NCBI GenBank assembly: GCA_963744275.1
Contig: CAVUSX010000021.1
Span: 744,001-808,000 of the forward strand
Length of the DNA stretch: 64,000 nt
Reading direction: 5' to 3'
From: VAZQ01 sp963744275
GTDB taxonomy: Bacteria > Pseudomonadota > Alphaproteobacteria > Rhizobiales > Xanthobacteraceae
Below the pieces are notes generated by a model. That model worked only from the letters and a program-made list of their open reading frames with translations. It made no database searches and had not been told where the DNA came from. Positions 17,114 to 25,564 of the stretch are shown piece by piece; within the stretch, counting starts at the first letter, position 1; every line of letters begins with the position of its first letter. The translations under genes were made by a program, and so were the position numbers.

Positions 17114-19391
17114 CTAGCTCGACAGGAACAGGACTGAGCCCGGCGATTTCTCGAACACGGCGGCGGCGGTGTCGCCGAAGAACAGCTTGTCGCCCGGCCG
17201 GCGCTGCACCCCCATGACGATCAGGTCGTGACGGCCCTTCTTGGCCTGCACCAGGATCGCCTCGTCGGGGGCGACGTCGGAGTGCACCGCGGTCTTCACC
17301 TTCACGTCGTAGCGGTCGGCCATCTGGACGATTTCTTTCAGGATGGCCTGCTCCTGGCGGCGCTCACGCACGCCGCCGCGGCGCTTGGCACTGGCACCGG
17401 TATTGGCGACATAGAGCGCGGTCATCGGGCATCCGCAGGCGCGGGCGAGCGCGACCGCAACCTCGGCGGCACGGCGCGAGATCTCGGTCCCGGCCACCGG
17501 AACCAGAATGTCGAAGGCGCATTGATCCGGCCGTTCGAGATGCCGGCCCTGCCCCATCACGATCGCCAGCGGCCCCTCGAAAGCGATCGCCATGCCGGCG
17601 ATCTCGGGATTGAACGCGCCGGCTCTGGTTTTGGTGCTCTTGAGCCCGATGAACAGGAGGTCGTAGCCCTTCTCGGCTTCGCTGGTGATGGCATCCTCGA
17701 TCGGGCGCTCGGTCGCCTTGCGGACCGTGACATGGACGGCGGCCGGCGCGTCGTCCTTGGGCTCGCTCTTCTTGACGTCCGCGGCCGCGGTCTCGAGGGC
17801 CTGCTCGGCGACTTTATCCGCCTGGGTGACCGGCTTGGCGCCGGGCTTGATTTCTCCGCGCGCCGTTGGGCAGGCCCTTGGGCAGGATGGTGGTCGGCAG
17901 GCCGCCGCGGCTCGCGATCAGGCCGGCGATATGGGAGGTGAACTTGCCGTTGGGGCTGTCGTCCACGACCAGCAGCAGGCGCTCGAGGTTCGCGACGAAT
18001 CCCTTGGCCTCGAACTCCTCGCGCTCCAGCCGCTCCCGCTCGGCCTTGCCGAGCGGGACCCGCGCCAGGCTCCAGCGCAGCATCGGCGGCATTCCCATGG
18101 TGGTGACGAACGCCATGGTCACGATCATGGTGAAGAGGTCTTGCGTGAGCGCTCCCATGGAGAAGCCGATGCTGGCGACGATCACCTCGGTCGAGCCGCG
18201 CGCATTCATGCCGCAGGCGAGCGCCAGCGCCTCGGCCCGCTTGAGGCCGCCGATCTGGCCGCCGATGAAGGCGCCGGCGAACTTGCCGATGCTGGCGATC
18301 GCGATCAGGCCCAGCGCCAACAAGAGCAGCTGCGGATCGCGCAGAATCGTGAGATCGGCGCTCAGGCCCGCCATCCCGAAGAACACCGGCATGAAGAACG
18401 CCACGATCAGGCCGCGCAGCTGCTCGTCGATATGCTTGGTGAGTATCGGCGACTCGCCGATCAGGACGCCGGCCATGAAGGCGCCGAGCACGGTATGCAC
18501 GCCGATGAGATGCGTGGTCAGCGCCATGACCCCCATGATCACCAGGATGGTGGTGATCACCGGGAACTCGCTCTTGAAATTGTCGTTGGCCCAGCGGATC
18601 GCATGGAACACGATCGGCCGTCCGATCGTGAAGCTGGCCACCAGAAAGACCGCGGTGCCGAGCACGCTCATGGCGACGTTGGCCGGACTGATGGTGCCGG
18701 CCTCGGCCAAGCCGAACGTGATGGCGATGATGATCCAGCCGAGCGTGTCCTCCATGATGGCGGACGCCACGATCACCTGCCCGAGATTGCGACGCGTGAA
18801 ATTCATCTCGCGAACGATGGCGGCCACGATCTTGATGGAGGAGATCGACAAGGCGATGCCGAGGAACAGCGAGGTCAGCAGGCGCTTGCCGGGATCCGGC
18901 AGCAGCGATTCCGGCAGGAGCTGACCGAGCGCCACGCCGCAACAAAACGGCACCGCGACCCCGCTCAGCGCCACGCTGGTGGCGGCGCGGCGGACTTTTC
19001 TCACCAGCGCGAGATCGGTCTCCATTCCGGTCAGCAGCAACAGCAGCAGGATGCCGACCTGGGAAACGGCGTCGATCATGCTCTTCTGCTCTTTGGCGGC
19101 CGGGAAGATCCAATGCTGGGCATCCGGCCACAGCCAACCGAAGAGCGAGGGACCGAGCAGGATGCCGGCGAGCAGCTGCCCCATGACGGCGGGCTGGCCG
19201 ACGCGCTGCATCGCTTCGCCGAGCAGGCGGCCGACCAGAATGAGAAGGACGAGCTCGGCCAGGAAGATGGCTTCAGAGGGTCCGCTCTGTGGGGCGTCGG
19301 CCGCGAATGCGGCGGTAGTGCCGAGCACCAGCGCCGCGGCGCCCGCCGGAACGAGGCGCAAGTGCCGCCCGAACGGGACGCTCATGGCCAC
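17114..19391 (-). CDS. CPA2 cation/proton antiporter with C-terminal UspA domains (frameshift inside)
   Basis: Membrane antiporter of the CPA2 (Kef/NhaS-like) family. After a signal-like opening come twelve or so membrane helices, with 'MNARGSTEVIVASIGFS' and 'SAIMEDTLGWIIIAITFG' as family landmarks (the latter with the conserved Asp in the transport site). From about residue 485 a cytoplasmic part begins 'LERLLLVVDDSPNGKFTSHI', a universal-stress-protein repeat; a second repeat covers 17114-17540 ('FDILVPVAGTEISRRAAEVA' to 'IVMGVQRRPGDKLFFGDTAA'). The frame changes near 17855-17860 between 'PNGAR' and 'GEIKPGAKPVTQADKVAEQA', so a single indel divides an otherwise complete protein of about 758 aa. 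Tandem Usp domains suggest nucleotide-controlled ion exchange under stress. Confidence 0.8.
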
Positions 19392-19469
19392 GGCCGCGCG
19401 CCGACCGCTCCCGTTGCGGGCATGCGGTTGCGATGTCCTGGCGGGCCGTGCTCGGCGGCACGCAGAATC

Positions 19470-19640
19470 TCAGTGGCCTCCGAAGCCGAAATAGAGACTC
19501 AAAACAAGGAACGCCAGGATGGCGCCCCCGAGCCCAAATCCCAGAACGTAGCGAACCTGATGTCCGGTGACGCCGGCGCGGGCGTCATCGGTGGATTTCA
19601 CGACCGGCGTATCGGGAGGTGAAGGGTTCATCTCTGCCAT
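19470..19640 (-). CDS. Small single-span membrane protein
   Basis: Hypothetical protein of 56 aa starting MAEMNPSPPDTPVVKSTDDA. A soluble N-terminal half of about 30 residues is followed by one membrane helix, 'VLGFGLGGAILAFLVLSLYF', and a short 'GFGGH' end. The start at 19640 has AG-rich sequence upstream and gives a sensible N terminus. It lies between the antiporter gene, 78 bp downstream, and dps, 26 bp upstream, all on the minus strand, so they may be co-transcribed. A helper or regulator of the antiporter is possible but unsupported. Confidence 0.55.
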   Translation of the reverse strand: MAEMNPSPPDTPVVKSTDDARAGVTGHQVRYVLGFGLGGAILAFLVLSLYFGFGGH

Positions 19641-19666
19641 TTGATCTTCGCCTCTCGAATCCCGCC

Positions 19667-20203
19667 TCAATGCCCCGACCGGTCCATGCCGCGGCTCGCC
19701 TCGAACAGGAACCAGGTGCGCCTTTCCGCGGCGTCGATGAAGGTCTCGAGCAGGCTCGCGGTGGCGACGTCCTCATGCTCGTCGGCGAGCTCGTGGGCCG
19801 CCCGCATCGCCTCTATGGTCGCCTTGTTGTCGGCCATGAGCTCGCGCAGCATATCGAGCGGGGCGACGAAATCCTCGTCATTGTCCTTGATGCGCATGAG
19901 CCTGGCGACGTGCCCGATCGAGCGCAGCGTGGTGCCGCCGATCTTTCGCACCCGCTCGGCCAGATCGTCCACGGTGGCGAAAATCTGCTCCGACTGCTCG
20001 TCGAGCAGCAGGTGATAGTCGCGGAAATGCGGGCCGCTGACGTGCCAATGAAAGTTCTTGGTCTTCATATAGAGCGCCAGCGTGTCGGCCACGATGGCAT
20101 TGAGCGCCTGCGACAGCGCGCGCACCGCCTCGGCCGACAGATCGGTCGGGGTGTCGAGGGCGGGGGCGACGCGGCCCTTCTTGAGTTCCTGAACTTTGCT
20201 CAC
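19667..20203 (-). CDS. dps: Dps-family ferritin-like DNA-protection protein
   Basis: Ferritin-like Dps protein, 178 aa, that oxidises and stores iron in a twelve-subunit shell and protects DNA during stress. The inter-subunit ferroxidase motif is clear: 'NFHWHVSGPHFRDYHLLLDE' supplies the His and the Asp/Glu ligands. The N-terminal 20 residues are basic ('MSKVQELKKGRVAP'), consistent with DNA contact. The superoxide dismutase gene lies about 90 bp upstream on the same strand and the small membrane protein and antiporter genes follow, so this is an oxidative-stress group. No OxyR or Fur box was identified by eye. Confidence 0.88.
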   Translation of the reverse strand: MSKVQELKKGRVAPALDTPTDLSAEAVRALSQALNAIVADTLALYMKTKNFHWHVSGPHFRDYHLLLDEQSEQIFATVDDLAERVRKIGGTTLRSIGHVARLMRIKDNDEDFVAPLDMLRELMADNKATIEAMRAAHELADEHEDVATASLLETFIDAAERRTWFLFEASRGMDRSGH

Positions 20204-20290
20204 GAGCGTACCTCACAGGTTGAAGGAGAAAGGGAGAAGGAGGCGACGGAAACGGCGGCCGCCGGGCGCAATCCGCGGCCGCCGGGCGCG

Positions 20291-20908
20291 TCACGCCGCC
20301 ATCGACTTGGCTTTTCCGGCATCCTCCAGCATCTGAGCCACATGCTCCCAGTTGACCAGATGATCCAGGAACGCCTTGAGGTAATCGGGCCGCCGGTTGC
20401 GGTAGTCGATATAGTAGGAGTGCTCCCACACATCGCAGCCCAGGATGGGCTGCGCGCCGTGCACGAGCGGATTTTCGCCGTTCGGCGTCTTCATGACGAC
20501 GATCTTGCCGCTCTTGAGGGCGAGCCAGCACCAGCCCGAGCCGAACTGCCCGACTCCGGCCTGGATGAGGTCCTCCTTCATCTTGTCGAGGGAGCCGAGG
20601 TCCGCGACGATGCGCTTCTCCAGCGCGCCCGGGATCTTGCCGCCGCCGCCCGGCTTCATCCATTTCCAGAAATGAATGTGGTTGTAGTGCTGCGCGGCAT
20701 TGTTGAAGAGCGGGGCATTCTTGCCGAACGATCCCTTCACCACCTCTTCGAGCGGCTTGCCTTCCCATTCGGTGCCAGCCAGCAGCTTGTTGCCGGTATC
20801 CACATAGGCCTTGTGGTGCTTGTCATGATGGAATTCGAGCGTTTCGCGCGACATGAACGGCGCCAGCGCGTCATAGGCGTAGGGCAGATCCGGGAGACTG
20901 AAGGACAT
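20291..20908 (-). CDS. sodB: Superoxide dismutase, Fe/Mn type
   Basis: Superoxide dismutase of 205 aa that converts superoxide to peroxide and oxygen. The N-terminal helix has the first metal ligand in 'LEFHHDKHHKAY' (His27). The second His is in 'NNAAQHYNHIHFWKWM', and the last Asp/His pair is in 'LGCDVWEHSYYIDYRNRR'. The start at 20908 (MSFSLPDLPYAYDALAPFMS) matches the normal family N terminus; an in-frame start 45 bp upstream would add a non-conserved extension. There is no signal peptide, so it is cytoplasmic. Sequence alone leaves Fe or Mn preference open, although rhizobial homologues of this length are usually called SodB. Confidence 0.93.
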   Translation of the reverse strand: MSFSLPDLPYAYDALAPFMSRETLEFHHDKHHKAYVDTGNKLLAGTEWEGKPLEEVVKGSFGKNAPLFNNAAQHYNHIHFWKWMKPGGGGKIPGALEKRIVADLGSLDKMKEDLIQAGVGQFGSGWCWLALKSGKIVVMKTPNGENPLVHGAQPILGCDVWEHSYYIDYRNRRPDYLKAFLDHLVNWEHVAQMLEDAGKAKSMAA

Positions 20909-21202
20909 GACTTTTTTCCCCTTGGCTCGGGTTGCTTGAGGCCCCGAGGACAAACGAACTCGCCCGGTTCGGGTTCCGTGCCCCCTGTGAAATTATCGCG
21001 AGCGAAGCAGCGCAGCCGGGCGGCACGCCGATTCGAGCCGTCTCGCGGACAAAACGCCGCCTCGCCACCCTTTGCGGATGCGCCGGCACCCAAGTTCGCG
21101 CTCAAAGCACGAGCTCGGGATACGCCTTCCATGACACACCCGAAACGGCGTAGAAACAGCGGGCTGTGCGCCGCGCCGGATTGGCCGCTTCGAGAGGTTC
21201 AA

Positions 21203-21853
21203 ATGAGCAAAATCGTCGCCATCGGGCAGGGCCGCAAGGCCAAATCCGCGGCCCGCCTGCCGGCGCCCGATCGGCCATCACGCTCCGATGCCGAAAATGC
21301 GATCCGCACGCTCATTCGCTGGGCGGGCGACAATCCGAGCCGGCAGGGCTTGCTGGGAACGCCCGCCCGGGTCGCGCGCGCCTATGAGGAGTGGTTCGCG
21401 GGCTATCGGGAGGAACCGCGCGACTATCTCAGCCGCACCTTCGACGAGGTCGCGGGCTATGACGAGATGGTGGTGCTGCGGGACATCGCGTTCGAGTCCC
21501 ATTGCGAGCATCACCTCGCCCCGATCATCGGCCGCGCCCATATCGGCTACCTTCCGCGCAACCGCGTGGTCGGCATCTCGAAGCTCGCCCGGCTGGTCGA
21601 CGTCTTTGCGAGGCGCCTGCAGATCCAGGAAAAGATGACGGCGGAAATCGCCTCCTGCCTCGACGGCGTGCTCAAGCCGTTCGGGGTCGCGGTGGTGATC
21701 GAGGCGGCGCACCAATGCATGACCACCCGCGGCGTGCACAAATCGAACGTCACGATGGTGACGAGCCAGATGCTGGGGGTCTTCCGCAAGCGGCTGGAGA
21801 CGCGGCAGGAGTTCCTGTCCGCCATCAACCTGCGCGGCGCCGTGCATCCGTAG
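21203..21853 (+). CDS. folE: GTP cyclohydrolase I
   Basis: Catalyses the first step from GTP towards tetrahydrofolate, forming 7,8-dihydroneopterin triphosphate. The 216-aa protein has the zinc-site motif 'ESHCEHHLAPIIGRAHIGYL' with the Cys and His ligands, the later Cys in 'HQCMTTRGV', and the conserved 'NRVVGISKLARLVDVFARRL'. The ATG at 21203 (MSKIVAIGQGRKAK) is chosen because the very long open frame upstream is antisense to sodB and dps. It is divergent from sodB. A DHFR-like gene follows 116 bp downstream on the same strand, a sensible folate-pathway pairing. Confidence 0.95.
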   Translation: MSKIVAIGQGRKAKSAARLPAPDRPSRSDAENAIRTLIRWAGDNPSRQGLLGTPARVARAYEEWFAGYREEPRDYLSRTFDEVAGYDEMVVLRDIAFESHCEHHLAPIIGRAHIGYLPRNRVVGISKLARLVDVFARRLQIQEKMTAEIASCLDGVLKPFGVAVVIEAAHQCMTTRGVHKSNVTMVTSQMLGVFRKRLETRQEFLSAINLRGAVHP

Positions 21854-21969
21854 GGGATGCAGGCCGTGCATCTTCACGGACGCAACATGCCATCGCGCGC
21901 GCTGATCGACATAGCATGACCTTCTCATCGCATGACAGGTGTGTCTCACATGGGCGCGTCGGCTGAAGA

Positions 21970-22782
21970 ATGAGCGCGTTAGAACGCCCCCGCCGCATCG
22001 AGGGTTATGCCATCGTTTCGAGCGACGGCATGATCGCCAATGCGGCCGGCATCATGCCGGAAGAGCTCAAGCTCGAGGCCGACCAACGCTTCTTCGCGCT
22101 CGGGCTCGACGGCGTCGAAGCGGTGGTGCATGGCGCCCACTCGCACGAGCAGCAGCCGCATTCGCATTTGCGCCGGCGGCTGATCCTGACCCGGCTCGTT
22201 CCGGCGCTGGCACCCGATCCCTCGAACGAGATGGCCTTGTTCTGGAATCCGGCAGGCGCCTCGTTCGCGCAGGCGTGGGCGGCGCTCGAGCTGCCGCATG
22301 GCAGTCTCGCGGTCATCGGCGGCACCGCGGTGTTCGGCATGTTCCTGCCCGACTACGACGTCTTTTACCTGACGCGGGCGCCGGGCGTTCGATTGCCCGG
22401 CGGCCGGCCGGTGTTTCCGCAAGTGCCGCAGCGCACGCCCGAAGAGGTGCTGGCCGGCCACGGCCTCGCGCCCGCGCCCGCACAGGTGCTCGATGCGGCA
22501 AGCGGCCTCAGCGTGGTCGCCTGGCGGCGCGCGCAGAGCTGTCACGCCCAAGACGTGATCGTGTGGTCGCACGCAATGCGGTTCAACATTGCCCCTCCGG
22601 ATCGCCCACTTCATTCATCGGGGCGGATCGTTCGGTGCGCTCGCCGCGGATGCGGGGAAACGCGCTGCATTGGGTGGCGTCGATCTCGATCGCGACCGGC
22701 TCGCCGACCCGGAACTGCTGCAGCGGATGGGTCTGCACCCGCAGCACCGGGCCCGACGGCAGCGCGACCTCGTATTCGCTGA
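21970..22782 (+). CDS. DHFR-like reductase-fold protein, 3' end uncertain
   Basis: Protein resembling dihydrofolate-reductase/RibD-type reductases: 'YAIVSSDGMIANAAG' at the start, 'VVHGAHSHEQQPHSHLRRR' near residue 56, and 'LAVIGGTAVFGMFLPDYDVF' near 116, the usual G-G-x-x-(V/L)-(F/Y) nucleotide-binding turn and following strand. Family-like sequence ends at about residue 200; the last 70 residues are Arg/Pro-rich and lie antisense to the convergent ABC ATPase gene, overlapping it by 200 bp. I suspect the true stop lay near 22590 and was lost to an indel. Being just after folE, it may act on a pterin or folate, but the active-site residues do not prove DHFR activity. Confidence 0.65.
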   Translation: MSALERPRRIEGYAIVSSDGMIANAAGIMPEELKLEADQRFFALGLDGVEAVVHGAHSHEQQPHSHLRRRLILTRLVPALAPDPSNEMALFWNPAGASFAQAWAALELPHGSLAVIGGTAVFGMFLPDYDVFYLTRAPGVRLPGGRPVFPQVPQRTPEEVLAGHGLAPAPAQVLDAASGLSVVAWRRAQSCHAQDVIVWSHAMRFNIAPPDRPLHSSGRIVRCARRGCGETRCIGWRRSRSRPARRPGTAAADGSAPAAPGPTAARPRIR

Positions 22783-23737
22783 GATTGCCGAGGAAGACGT
22801 GGCTGGTGACCTGGGCGAGCGCCGCCGTCGCGCTCGCCTGCGGGGTCGGCGCCAGGGAGATGTTCTCCGGACGTATCGCCAGATCCACCCGCTCGCCGAC
22901 CGCCAGGCCGTCGATACGGGCGACCGTGACCGTGAGATCGGGCGTGAGCTCGATGCCGGCCACGCCGTTCTTCATCTCGCGGATGCGGCCCGGCACCAGG
23001 TTCACCAGGCCCATGAAATCAGCCACCATGCGGTTGGCCGGATGGGCATAGACCTCGAACGGCGTGCCGTATTGCTGCAAGCGCCCGCCGCTGATCACCG
23101 CCACCTGATCCGACAGCGCGAGCGCCTCGGCCTGATCGTGGGTGACATACACAAAGGTGATGCCGGTGCGGCGCTGCAGCTGCTTGAGCTCGACGCGCAT
23201 GCGCTCGCGCAGCTTGGCATCGAGATTGGACAGCGGCTCGTCGAGCAGCAGAATGTCGGGCTCGACCACCAGCGAGCGCGCCAGCGCCACGCGCTGCTGC
23301 TGCCCGCCCGACAGCTCGCCCGGATAGCGGCCCTCGAGACCGGCGAGATTCACCAGCGCCAGCATGTCGGCGACCTTCTGGCGTGCGGCCGCCGACTCGA
23401 GCTTGCGCAGCTTGAGGCCGAACACGACGTTCTCGAACACGGTCTTGTGCGGCCACACCGCGTAGTTCTGGAACACCATGCCCATGCCGCGCTCCGCCGG
23501 CGGCACGACGCCTTGCGGCGACGACAAGGTCCGGCCGGCGACCGCGATGGTGCCGGCATCGGGCGTGATGTAGCCGGCGATGAGGCGCAGCGTCGTGGTC
23601 TTGCCGCAGCCCGAGGGGCCGAGCAGGGTCACGAACTGGTTGTCCTTGATGTCGAGCTCGAGATCCGCCACGGCGGCGAGCGCGCCGTCGCCCGCGCCGA
23701 ATCGCTTCGACAATCCCCGGATCGTGATCCCGGCCAT
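22583..23737 (-). CDS. ABC transporter ATP-binding protein (FbpC/PotA type)
   Basis: ATPase of an importer, 384 aa. It has Walker A 'GPSGCGKTT' (40-48), signature 'LSGGQQQR' (142-149), Walker B 'DILLLDEP' (161-168) and H-loop His200. The C-terminal 130 residues form the TOBE regulatory domain ('RVDLAIRPENISLAP'). It starts one base after the permease stop, so the two are translated together. The last 25 residues extend past the usual family end and overlap the convergent DHFR-like frame. No cognate binding protein is adjacent. Iron(III), spermidine or phosphonate-type substrates are typical for this subclass; none can be chosen here. Confidence 0.9.
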   Translation of the reverse strand: MAGITIRGLSKRFGAGDGALAAVADLELDIKDNQFVTLLGPSGCGKTTTLRLIAGYITPDAGTIAVAGRTLSSPQGVVPPAERGMGMVFQNYAVWPHKTVFENVVFGLKLRKLESAAARQKVADMLALVNLAGLEGRYPGELSGGQQQRVALARSLVVEPDILLLDEPLSNLDAKLRERMRVELKQLQRRTGITFVYVTHDQAEALALSDQVAVISGGRLQQYGTPFEVYAHPANRMVADFMGLVNLVPGRIREMKNGVAGIELTPDLTVTVARIDGLAVGERVDLAIRPENISLAPTPQASATAALAQVTSHVFLGNLSEYEVALPSGPVLRVQTHPLQQFRVGEPVAIEIDATQCSAFPRIRGERTERSAPMNEVGDPEGQC

Positions 23738-25483
23738 CTACGCCCCCGCCCCGTGCGGCGCCGCATCGCCGCCGCGCGCCAGGATAGGGCTGCCGCCGAT
23801 CTTGGTGGCGAGCCATATCGCCGCACCGATGATGAGCATGTTGATCATGGCGAGCGCGGCGACCGGCTCGATGTAGCCGGTCTCGTAGAGATTGTAGATC
23901 GCGACCGCGGTCGTGATCGAGCTCGACGAGAACAGCAGGATCGATGCGCTCAGCTCCTGGATGACGGGCACGAAGACGAGCAGCCAGCCGGCGAACAGTC
24001 CGGGCCGGATCAGCGGCAGCGTCACCTCCCGCATGGTGGTGAGCCACGAGGCGCCGAGGATCTGCGCGCTCTCCTCGAGCGACGGATCGATCTGGCGCAG
24101 CGCCGCGTTGGCGGCGCGCACGCCGAGCGGAACGTAGCGGCCCACATAGGCGAGCAGCAGGATGGCGAGCGTGCCGTAGAGCGCGACCGGCATGGCGAGC
24201 CAGAACTGGATCAGCGCCACCGCCATCACGATGCCGGGAAGCCCGAGCGGGATGAGGGCGAAATAATCGAGCAGGCGGCGGCCCGGAACCTTGGTGCGCA
24301 AGTCGATCCAGCCGATCACCGCGCCCAGCAGCACCGCGATGGTGGCCGCCATGACGGCGAGCATGAGGCTGTTGAGGATGGCGCGGCGGGTGACGTCGTA
24401 GTCGAACAGGATGAACTTGTAGTTGGCGAGCGTGAGGCCCTTCCAGAAGTCGAGCCCCCAGGATTTCGAGAACGAGACCGCGATCAGGGTCGCATAGGGG
24501 GCGAGGATCGACACGATGAAGACGACGATGCCGAAGCCGATGAGGACGAAGCGCATGTGCCCGAGCCGCACCAGCTGCAGGCGCGAGCCCTTGCCGGCGA
24601 GCGTGACATAGGAGCGCCGCGCCAGGAAGGCGCGCTGCAGATAGAGCGCCACGATGGTGATGAGCACGAAGACGAGCGAGAGCGCGGAGGCGAGGCCGTA
24701 TTCGGGCGGATAGTCGAACAGCGCATAGATGCGGGTCGGCAGCGTCACGATGCGGCCCGGCAACCCGATGATGGCCTGCGAGCCGAACAGCGCGATGGCG
24801 TTGACGAAGCCGAGCAGCGTGCCGGAGAGAACCGCCGGCGCCACCAGCGGCGCGGTGATCGCGAAGGCGGTGCGCAGCTTGCCGGCGCCGAGGATCTGGG
24901 CGGCCTCCTCGTAGGAGGCGTCGACGGATTGCAGCGCGCTCGCGGCCAGGAGATAGACGAACGGAAAGGTGTGCATCACCGTGACCAGGACCAGACCCGG
25001 CATGGAGAAGATATTGAAGGTGAGCCACGGCAGCCCGAGAACGTCGCGCAGCACCACGTTGATGAGGCCGGCATTGGGGCTGAACAGATAGGTGAAGGCG
25101 ATCGCGGTCAGAAACGGCGGCGACAGATAGGAAAGCGTGGCGGTGAGCTGCAGCAAGGGCTTCAACGGCACGTCGGTGCGAGTCACCGCCCACGCCAAAG
25201 TGAGCCCGATGATGGTGCCGAACAGGCTGGTCCAGGCGCCGAGCATCAGCGAGTTCTTGAGCGCCGTGACGTAGAGCCGGCCGGTCAGCACCTCGGCGAA
25301 ATGATCGAGGCTGAGACCGTCATCGCCGCGGACGCTGCCGAGCAGGAGCGACAGCAGCGGCAGCACCACGAGAATGACCAGCGCCACCACGGCGCCGCCC
25401 ATGACGAAGTGCTCGAGTCGCAGGCGCGCCGTGCGCGCGCGCAATTGCTGCAACAGGGCGGCGCTTGATGCTTCACCCGGCAT
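23738..25483 (-). CDS. ABC transporter permease, fused double unit (FbpB type)
   Basis: Inner-membrane permease of 581 aa made of two fused permease units with about twelve membrane spans. Each half carries an EAA-type coupling loop contacting the ATPase: 'SYEEAAQILGAGKLRTAFAI' in the first half and 'SLEESAQILGASWLTTMREV' in the second. This layout is that of FbpB-like iron(III)-type permeases. The gene is followed immediately by its ATPase. Upstream, within about 80 bp, is the end of the Lpg1974-like outer-membrane gene on the same strand; that gene is probably separate. The binding protein must be encoded elsewhere. Confidence 0.9.
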   Translation of the reverse strand: MPGEASSAALLQQLRARTARLRLEHFVMGGAVVALVILVVLPLLSLLLGSVRGDDGLSLDHFAEVLTGRLYVTALKNSLMLGAWTSLFGTIIGLTLAWAVTRTDVPLKPLLQLTATLSYLSPPFLTAIAFTYLFSPNAGLINVVLRDVLGLPWLTFNIFSMPGLVLVTVMHTFPFVYLLAASALQSVDASYEEAAQILGAGKLRTAFAITAPLVAPAVLSGTLLGFVNAIALFGSQAIIGLPGRIVTLPTRIYALFDYPPEYGLASALSLVFVLITIVALYLQRAFLARRSYVTLAGKGSRLQLVRLGHMRFVLIGFGIVVFIVSILAPYATLIAVSFSKSWGLDFWKGLTLANYKFILFDYDVTRRAILNSLMLAVMAATIAVLLGAVIGWIDLRTKVPGRRLLDYFALIPLGLPGIVMAVALIQFWLAMPVALYGTLAILLLAYVGRYVPLGVRAANAALRQIDPSLEESAQILGASWLTTMREVTLPLIRPGLFAGWLLVFVPVIQELSASILLFSSSSITTAVAIYNLYETGYIEPVAALAMINMLIIGAAIWLATKIGGSPILARGGDAAPHGAGA

Positions 25484-25564
25484 TGTCAGGGCTCATCCCC
25501 GCCTGGTGTGGCCAGATGCGGTCGTCAGAAGCCGGGGCCCGCAATCCCGAAGCGGGGGACGATC

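Noticed and set aside
19619..21202. Very long N-terminal extension of folE
   Set aside because: It runs antisense through dps and sodB. GTP cyclohydrolase proteins start near the Met at 21203.
22589..25468. 959-codon open frame on the + strand, Arg/Gln/His/Asp-rich
   Set aside because: It is antisense to the ABC permease and ATPase genes, whose motifs are clear. Long antisense frames are normal at this GC content.
22583..25483. Pairing of this importer with the dead binding protein at 8-10 kb
   Set aside because: Both are of a similar family, but 12 kb and many unrelated genes separate them, so the link would be guesswork.
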